From assembly GCA_031415695.1 (NCBI GenBank), contig JANOSH010000056.1:62001-126000 (forward strand): DNA of 64,000 nt. The letters are read 5' to 3'. The notes beneath the pieces were generated by a model that was not told the origin of the DNA, searched no databases, and saw nothing but the letters and a program-made list of their open reading frames with translations. This stretch comes from JANOSH01 sp031415695 (GTDB lineage: Bacteria > Actinomycetota > Acidimicrobiia > Acidimicrobiales > Ilumatobacteraceae). The first letter of the stretch is position 1. The number at the start of each line of letters is the position of its first letter. Positions 58,972 to 64,000 of the stretch are shown here, piece after piece. Both the position numbers and the translations under genes were made by a program.

Positions 58972-60087
58972 ATGATCACTGTGGCCACGACAGCCCGATC
59001 GACTCGCCAGCTTGACCGTCTTGCCGGCCTTGCCGTTGCCGGCATGGTGGTCGTCCTCATGTCCGCAATTGCCCTAAACGTGATCGGAGCCCAGATCGCG
59101 GCCGGTTACATGGCCATACCCATAGCCTTCTTCGGTGCCGCCATGTCGGTCCTGGTGCTGCACGTCAGCCGCGCGAACGGGTCACTCAATACGCGCGTTC
59201 ACGACGGCGAGCATGTCTCGAACATGTTGGAAGGTCGGCTCGACGCGCTTTTACGTCACGCCGCCGACGTGGTCGTTGTGCTCACTCCGTCCGGCACGTG
59301 CGTCTACATCAGTCCATCGGCCGACTGGGTGCTCGGTATTCGGCCGGAATCTGCCGTTGGTCGCCCGCTCGACGTGCTCCTTGGCAGCGGTGCGACCCGT
59401 GTCTTAGAACAGTTAACTGCGGTTGCTAGCCATCCCGGCCTCGTGGCGTCGCTTGAGTTCGATTTCGTTCAGCCCGACGGATCCGTGAAGGTTCTCGAGG
59501 CTCGACTGTCAAACCTGGTACACGACCTTGCGGTGGGCGGAGTGGTGCTACATGTTGCCGATGTCACGGACCGTCGCAAGTACGAACAACTCTTGACCCG
59601 ACAGGCCGAGACCGACGCGCTCACCGGGCTCCTGAACCGGAGTCGACTCGACGAGGTTCTCGCCGCGCAGTGGACCGATAGTATTCGGCGAGGAAAGTCC
59701 TTCGCCGTGCTCTTCGCCGACCTCGACGGCTTCAAGGTGGTCAACGATCGTTGCGGGCATGAAGCTGGTGACGAGGTGCTTCGTGAGGTCGCCAAGCGGC
59801 TCCAAGAAGTCGTTCGAAGTCACGATGTCGTGGTTCGTTTTGGCGGCGACGAGTTTGTGGTGGTGTGCCCGAATACCGATGCCGACGCGGCAGCCATTGT
59901 GGCCCGTCGAATCAACGAGGTGGTGTGCCAGCCCGTCCTTGTGAACGCCGGTGTTGCCGAAGTTGGTGTGAGTATCGGCATCGCGGTTGGTCCCGGCCAA
60001 TTTGGCAATGTGGAAGGCCTCATGCGGTTCGCTGACGAGACGATGTACCGGATCAAGCAGAACAAGCCGTCCAAATCACGCCGCTGA
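58972..60087 (+). CDS. PAS-GGDEF diguanylate cyclase
   Basis: I use the ATG at 58972 after AGAGAGG; 371 residues. Two transmembrane helices lie near 20-62, a PAS domain near 85-205, and a GGDEF domain near 215-365 with RFGGDEF (active-site motif). An upstream RxxD-like I-site is not evident. It should make cyclic di-GMP. It converges on the beta-helix gene with 12 bases of overlap, and a separate EAL protein follows beyond that. Confidence 0.92.
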   Translation: MITVATTARSTRQLDRLAGLAVAGMVVVLMSAIALNVIGAQIAAGYMAIPIAFFGAAMSVLVLHVSRANGSLNTRVHDGEHVSNMLEGRLDALLRHAADVVVVLTPSGTCVYISPSADWVLGIRPESAVGRPLDVLLGSGATRVLEQLTAVASHPGLVASLEFDFVQPDGSVKVLEARLSNLVHDLAVGGVVLHVADVTDRRKYEQLLTRQAETDALTGLLNRSRLDEVLAAQWTDSIRRGKSFAVLFADLDGFKVVNDRCGHEAGDEVLREVAKRLQEVVRSHDVVVRFGGDEFVVVCPNTDADAAAIVARRINEVVCQPVLVNAGVAEVGVSIGIAVGPGQFGNVEGLMRFADETMYRIKQNKPSKSRR

Positions 60088-61332
60088 GGGCACGACAATG
60101 CTGGACAGGTCGACCTTGGGTGCGACGTCGGTGAGAGGTGGGGTTGCGGGCGCGGTCGCAGCATCGGGCATGTTTGGTTGAGGTGCTGGCGGCGCGACGG
60201 CCTTATAGCTGATGCCTTTCGGTGCACTGATCGGCCGGAAAGCCTGGGCGCTCACCGACACTGGAGTCGACGCGCACCCCATTGACTCGTCGATATTCGT
60301 AGGTGAAGAACTGGCAAATGTGTTGCCCACAAAGCAGTTCCCGAGCGTCTTGCCATCGGTGGCCGAATAGTAGAGGTCAACACCATTGCTCGTCAGAATG
60401 TTGCCGTCGACCCTGTTGTTTTCTGGCCGGTATCCGTCGAGGTCGATGATCAGAATGCCGGCCGCAGGGTTTCCCGAGACACGATTCTTCGTCACGAGGT
60501 TCTTCGTGCCGCCACCTACGACGATGCCTTCGCCAAAGGCTCCCTGCGGGTGTGCGGGCGTGAGCGGGTCGTCGTTGTCGACAATAAGGTTGCCGGCCAC
60601 GACGGTTTCAGATTGGGGCGCGAGCCGTTCCATCTTTTGGGAGTTTGGGGTGATACCGATGCGGTTCCCTCGAAAGACGGAGTTGATGACGTACACGCCA
60701 CCCGATGCATTGGTACCGAAGTACCCAATGGCGTTTCGTTCGGCTATCAGGTCGGTGAGTACTGCGTTGCACGGCTTGCATTGACCAACGTAGAAGCCTG
60801 AATCAGGGTGTCCAGATGCATATGAGTGGTCGATCTGTCCGCCTCGTGCGGCGAAGGCGTAGATGCCGTAGAGCCCGTTGTTGTACGTGGTGACGTACGA
60901 CGCTCGGTAGCCCTTGAGAACGTCGTTGCCCTGGCCGTAGTTCTTGGTCGGGTCGACACCGTCGGGGCTGTAAGCGCCGTTGAAGAAGATGCCGTTGCCG
61001 TTGAAGCCCCTGATGGTGAGATTTTCGATGCTGACGCCGTCGGCTGCGACGGTGAATCCGTTTTGCTTGGTGTACTCGCCATCGATAATGACGGCATTGC
61101 GATCGACACCGCGCACCGTGACCTTGTCTCGATCGATGAGGATCGATTCGCGGTACGTGCCGGGCGAGACGAGGACGACGCCCCCGGCACCGACCTTGTT
61201 GACGGCAGTCTGGATGGTCGGCGAATCCTGCGGTACTCGGACCGTTTGTGCTAGTGCTGTTGTGCGGGTGCAGGCCATCGAGGCGCTGCTCGTGAGCGCC
61301 AGGATCAGCGCTATCGCCGAGAACCTCCTCAT
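60076..61332 (-). CDS. Secreted right-handed beta-helix (NosD/pectate-lyase-like) protein
   Basis: The 418-residue protein has a signal peptide (AIALILALTSSASMACT, Cys 21 so a lipoprotein is possible), then parallel beta-helix repeats with segments VSPGTYRESILIDRDKVTVRG near 56-76 and GNGIFFNGAYSPDGVDP. The C-terminal 60 residues are Pro/Ala-rich and probably span the envelope. Such proteins bind or modify polysaccharides. It overlaps the GGDEF gene's 3' end. Confidence 0.85.
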   Translation of the reverse strand: MRRFSAIALILALTSSASMACTRTTALAQTVRVPQDSPTIQTAVNKVGAGGVVLVSPGTYRESILIDRDKVTVRGVDRNAVIIDGEYTKQNGFTVAADGVSIENLTIRGFNGNGIFFNGAYSPDGVDPTKNYGQGNDVLKGYRASYVTTYNNGLYGIYAFAARGGQIDHSYASGHPDSGFYVGQCKPCNAVLTDLIAERNAIGYFGTNASGGVYVINSVFRGNRIGITPNSQKMERLAPQSETVVAGNLIVDNDDPLTPAHPQGAFGEGIVVGGGTKNLVTKNRVSGNPAAGILIIDLDGYRPENNRVDGNILTSNGVDLYYSATDGKTLGNCFVGNTFASSSPTNIDESMGCASTPVSVSAQAFRPISAPKGISYKAVAPPAPQPNMPDAATAPATPPLTDVAPKVDLSSIVVPSAA

Positions 61333-61530
61333 TCCTGAACCACCATTCTGCTTTTCGTCAAGAAAAGTGACGCTATGCTTACTATACGTGTTCGACCAAG
61401 TACCGTCCTCGCCAGAAGCGGTCGGCAGAGTGACGTTACACAACGTCGCTGAGTCGGGTGGTTCAGGCGGAATTGGCGGAAGTTGTCGTGAGGGTGACTC
61501 CACTGCGACGCCGGAAATGGCGGCTAAAAC

Positions 61531-62307
61531 GTGTTAGCTCTTCGATACCTCAAAAGTCGCGCCTTGTGGCGCGCTATCCAGAGTGGCGACATGCTCGTCC
61601 ACTATCAAACCGTGCACCGACTCGACGATTGCACCTCGACGGGTGCGGAGGCGCTGGTACGCTGGAACCACCCGTCTCGCGGGGTCCTATCTCCGGACTT
61701 ATTCATCCCTCTTGCCGAGTCCTCCGGAGCGATTGTTGAACTCGGTCAGCTCGTTCTTGCCTTGTCGTTGCAACAACTGGCCGATTGGCAGGCGCTGCCA
61801 GCAGCAAAGAATTGGCGCATCAACGTCAACTTGTCAGCTCGACAGCTGACGACACCGGGCCTTGTCGACATGGTCCGTAGCGAGCTTAAGAACGCAAAGG
61901 TCGACCCAACGAGCCTGACGTTGGAGCTCACCGAGACATACCGCATGTACGACCTCGAGCAGGCGGCTCAGGTGTTGTCTGAGCTGCGCGAGACGGGTGT
62001 TCGCGTTGCACTCGACGATTTCGGAATCGGAAACACCACATTCAGCCACCTGCGCAAGTTCAAGGTTGATGAGCTAAAGATTGATCGATCCCTGGTGTCA
62101 ACCCTGCATGAAAACAGCCCCGACGGCATCATGGTTCGCGCCATCACCGAAATGGGTGCCAGCCTCGGGATCGACGTAGTAGTGGAAGGTATCGAACACG
62201 AGTTTCAACGATTCGCTGCGCTGGAAATGGGCGCCACCCACGGTCAGGGTTGGTACTTCTCGCAAGCTGTACTAGGGCCGAACGTCTCCGTTGATCCGGC
62301 TGCGTAA
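61531..62307 (+). CDS. EAL-domain cyclic di-GMP phosphodiesterase
   Basis: The 258-residue protein starts with GTG. It is a stand-alone EAL domain: GAEALVRWNHP near 38-48 (the EAL motif), LELTETYRM near 132-140, LDDFGIGNT near 162-170, KIDRSLV near 188-194 and EGIEHE near 221-226. All the metal and catalytic positions that I can recognise are kept. It should degrade c-di-GMP, opposing the GGDEF protein at 58972. Confidence 0.92.
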   Translation: MLALRYLKSRALWRAIQSGDMLVHYQTVHRLDDCTSTGAEALVRWNHPSRGVLSPDLFIPLAESSGAIVELGQLVLALSLQQLADWQALPAAKNWRINVNLSARQLTTPGLVDMVRSELKNAKVDPTSLTLELTETYRMYDLEQAAQVLSELRETGVRVALDDFGIGNTTFSHLRKFKVDELKIDRSLVSTLHENSPDGIMVRAITEMGASLGIDVVVEGIEHEFQRFAALEMGATHGQGWYFSQAVLGPNVSVDPAA

Positions 62308-62358
62308 CGGCGGTTCGCAAAGCAGTGGGCACTGGCATCGCCTACGATTGTCACTGCC

Positions 62359-63417
62359 ATGGCCCCTGCCCCTCTATCGCTCGTTGCGATTGGCGAGCGC
62401 GTTGCCATTAGCCTCACCGAGTTCCTCGATCTAGAGGAAAAGCGTTGGCGCGACGTCGAGCACGAACTGGCGGCCCCGTTCGCATCATTGCAGCACCTGC
62501 TCCTCGCCGGCGGAAAACGGTTACGGCCCGCATTTTGCCATTGGGGGTACGTCGGAGCTGGCGGCGACCCCGCTAACCCACAACTTGTCGACGCCGGCGC
62601 GGCGTTCGAACTACTCCACGCCTTCGCCCTCTTCCATGACGACGTTATGGACGGTTCGGCCACCCGACGCGGCAATCGAACGGCGCATCTGGTGTACGCC
62701 GACCGGCACGCCGAGGGGGAGTGGCTTGGCGAGGCCAGACGCTTCGGCGAGGGGGTAGCCATTCTGATCGGCGACCTGGCGTTTGTGTACTCCGATCAAC
62801 TCCTGTTCGACGTCAACCCCGAGGTCCGCCGCATTTGGAACGAGATGCGTATCGAACTCAACATTGGTCAGTACCTCGACATTGTTGGAACGGCGCAGTC
62901 ATTGCGCAATCGAGTGGGGGCCGAACGAATTTCGCGGTACAAGTCCGGTAAGTACACCGTTGAACGCCCGCTGCATCTCGGTGCCGCGCTCGCTGCACCC
63001 GAGCGTGTCGACGAGCTGCTTCCCGCGCTCTCGGCCTACGGGTTGCCGTTGGGCGATGCCTTTCAACTCCGTGACGATGTGCTCGGTGCGTTCGGTACCG
63101 AGGCATCGACGGGCAAACCGGTTGGCGACGACCTCATCGAAGGCAAACCCACGCCGCTGCTGGCTATTGCCACGGCCAGGGCTACGACGTCACAACTCGC
63201 AACACTCGCACTCGTTGGGCGGCCCGGCGTCGGACTCGATGAGGTGGCAGCAATTCAAGCCGTGCTCGTCGATACAGGTGCGTTAGCCGAACTAGAAGCA
63301 AGCATCGCACGCATGGCCAACGACGCCTGTGGTGCTATCGAGCAGGCCCCGATTCTCGACCAGGCAAAGCACGAACTTGTCGAACTCGCTCATTACGTAG
63401 CCTGGCGCGACAGCTAG
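62359..63417 (+). CDS. crtE: Polyprenyl diphosphate synthase (geranylgeranyl-type, carotenoid)
   Basis: The 352-residue protein has the first Asp-rich motif FHDDVMDGSATRRG near 94-107, the second motif LRDDVLGAFG near 238-247 (DDVLG, a common variant), and LLAGGKRLRPAFCHWG near 49-64. The size and neighbour indicate a geranylgeranyl or longer-chain synthase supplying the phytoene desaturase gene that starts three bases after its stop. Confidence 0.9.
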   Translation: MAPAPLSLVAIGERVAISLTEFLDLEEKRWRDVEHELAAPFASLQHLLLAGGKRLRPAFCHWGYVGAGGDPANPQLVDAGAAFELLHAFALFHDDVMDGSATRRGNRTAHLVYADRHAEGEWLGEARRFGEGVAILIGDLAFVYSDQLLFDVNPEVRRIWNEMRIELNIGQYLDIVGTAQSLRNRVGAERISRYKSGKYTVERPLHLGAALAAPERVDELLPALSAYGLPLGDAFQLRDDVLGAFGTEASTGKPVGDDLIEGKPTPLLAIATARATTSQLATLALVGRPGVGLDEVAAIQAVLVDTGALAELEASIARMANDACGAIEQAPILDQAKHELVELAHYVAWRDS

Positions 63418-63419
63418 CT

Positions 63420-64000
63420 ATGCGTGTTGTAGTCATAGGTGCCGGGCTTGGCGGGTTGTCGGCCGCCGCGTACAGCCGTCAACGCGGTCACGACGTCCTG
63501 GTTGTCGATGCCGGTTCGCGGCCAGGCGGCCGAGCCGGACTTGTGGAAGGCCTCGGTTACCGGCTCGACAACGGCCCGTCAGTTCTCACGATGCCCGAAT
63601 TACTCGACGATGTATTCGGGGCCGTCGGTGCCACGCTCGACGAGTTTTGCCCCATCAAGAAAGTCGACCCGATGTACCGCGCCGTATACGCCGACGGCAG
63701 CGAACTTCACATTCGTCACGGTCTCGAAGCAATGACCGCCGAGATCAATGGCTTCTCCGGCCCCAAAGATGCCGAAGCGTTCGGCCGGTTCTGTACCTGG
63801 CTCAAAGACCTCAACGACGTTGAAGTCCCGAACTTTATCGACGCCAACTTTGGTCCTGGTCGGCTCAAGGGCCTGGTCGAACTGGCTCGGCCGCTTGGCC
63901 CTGCACTGCAGCTCATTCGCCTGGGCGGATTCGGGAAGCTCGGACCCAAAGTCGCCAGCTTCTTCGACGACGAACGACTTCGGCGCATCTTTAGTTTCCA
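63420..64000 (+). CDS. crtI: Phytoene desaturase-family FAD oxidoreductase (partial, runs off the right edge)
   Basis: The ATG at 63420 lies three bases after the upstream stop. The first 193 residues carry the FAD-binding motif VIGAGLGGLSAAAYSRQRGH near 5-24, then DAGSRPGGRAG near 30-40 and DNGPSVLTMPELLDDVF. This is the N-terminal pattern of carotenoid desaturases. The C-terminus is beyond the window. With the synthase it forms a carotenoid operon. Confidence 0.88.
   Translation, partial: MRVVVIGAGLGGLSAAAYSRQRGHDVLVVDAGSRPGGRAGLVEGLGYRLDNGPSVLTMPELLDDVFGAVGATLDEFCPIKKVDPMYRAVYADGSELHIRHGLEAMTAEINGFSGPKDAEAFGRFCTWLKDLNDVEVPNFIDANFGPGRLKGLVELARPLGPALQLIRLGGFGKLGPKVASFFDDERLRRIFSF

Noticed and set aside
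1..64000. CRISPR arrays, rRNA genes, transposases and integrases
   Set aside because: None seen: no regular spaced repeats, no rRNA segments, no recognisable transposase or integrase proteins.

Overview
The window looks like a chromosomal piece of a high-GC Gram-positive (Actinomycetota). The signs are GAF-ANTAR regulators, an RsbV/RsbW/SigB-type partner switch, F420-dependent (LLM) oxidoreductases, an RskA/SigK pair, actinobacterial-type small SRP RNA, many GTG/TTG starts and near-leaderless genes. Acidimicrobiia is my best guess for the class, by inference only. Housekeeping anchors (dnaX, recR, ffs, two tRNA-Ser genes, tadA, xseAB, rmuC) show that this is chromosome and not plasmid.

Bases 1-28300 form a general-stress island. 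It contains STAS and ATPase switch proteins, two GAF-ANTAR proteins, an STAS-RsbW-sigma operon, a GAF/SpoIIE phosphatase, superoxide dismutase, Dps, universal stress proteins, CsbD, a DUF1269 protein, a P-type cation ATPase operon, and two glycosyltransferases with two GH130 proteins. Reading both strands I find a recurring promoter-like motif, GTTT-N16-GGGTA(T/G/A/C), always with a 16-base spacer, upstream of about twelve of these units. It is also upstream of the sigma operon itself, which predicts an autoregulated SigB/SigF-type regulon. Scattered in this part are decayed pieces: a sigma-factor stub, a broken LLM oxidoreductase, a C-terminal fragment of an aminomethyltransferase-like protein and a 68-base copy of part of the SpoIIE gene.

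Bases 22600-27200 carry a tightly coupled operon for CoA-ester metabolism: a di-iron oxygenase of the PaaA/PaaC type, two hotdog-fold dehydratase-like proteins, an enoyl-CoA hydratase, a phenylacetate-CoA-ligase-like enzyme, a small unknown protein and a TetR regulator. A sigma-70-like promoter precedes it. It resembles an undescribed aryl- or acyl-CoA oxidation route.

Bases 28300-36700 hold membrane and redox genes, the RskA/SigK pair, a DUF4397 surface protein with its sortase, a broken von Willebrand A lipoprotein gene, then recR-dnaX. Between the SRP RNA/tRNA-Ser and tadA sits a 2.1 kb restriction-modification cassette (GIY-YIG nuclease plus C5 methyltransferase). A 22-base direct repeat flanks it, covering the tRNA 3' end and the tadA start, which is the footprint of a site-specific insertion.

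Bases 39700-64000 contain a transporter and lipid/CoA enzymes, a second and probably decaying C5-methyltransferase locus, an ankyrin protein, a TetR-controlled hydrolase, a LigD-type polymerase, an unknown gene pair with a MerR-like regulator, rmuC, xseAB, separate GGDEF and EAL proteins around a beta-helix secreted protein, and the start of a carotenoid locus (polyprenyl synthase plus phytoene desaturase) that runs off the right edge.
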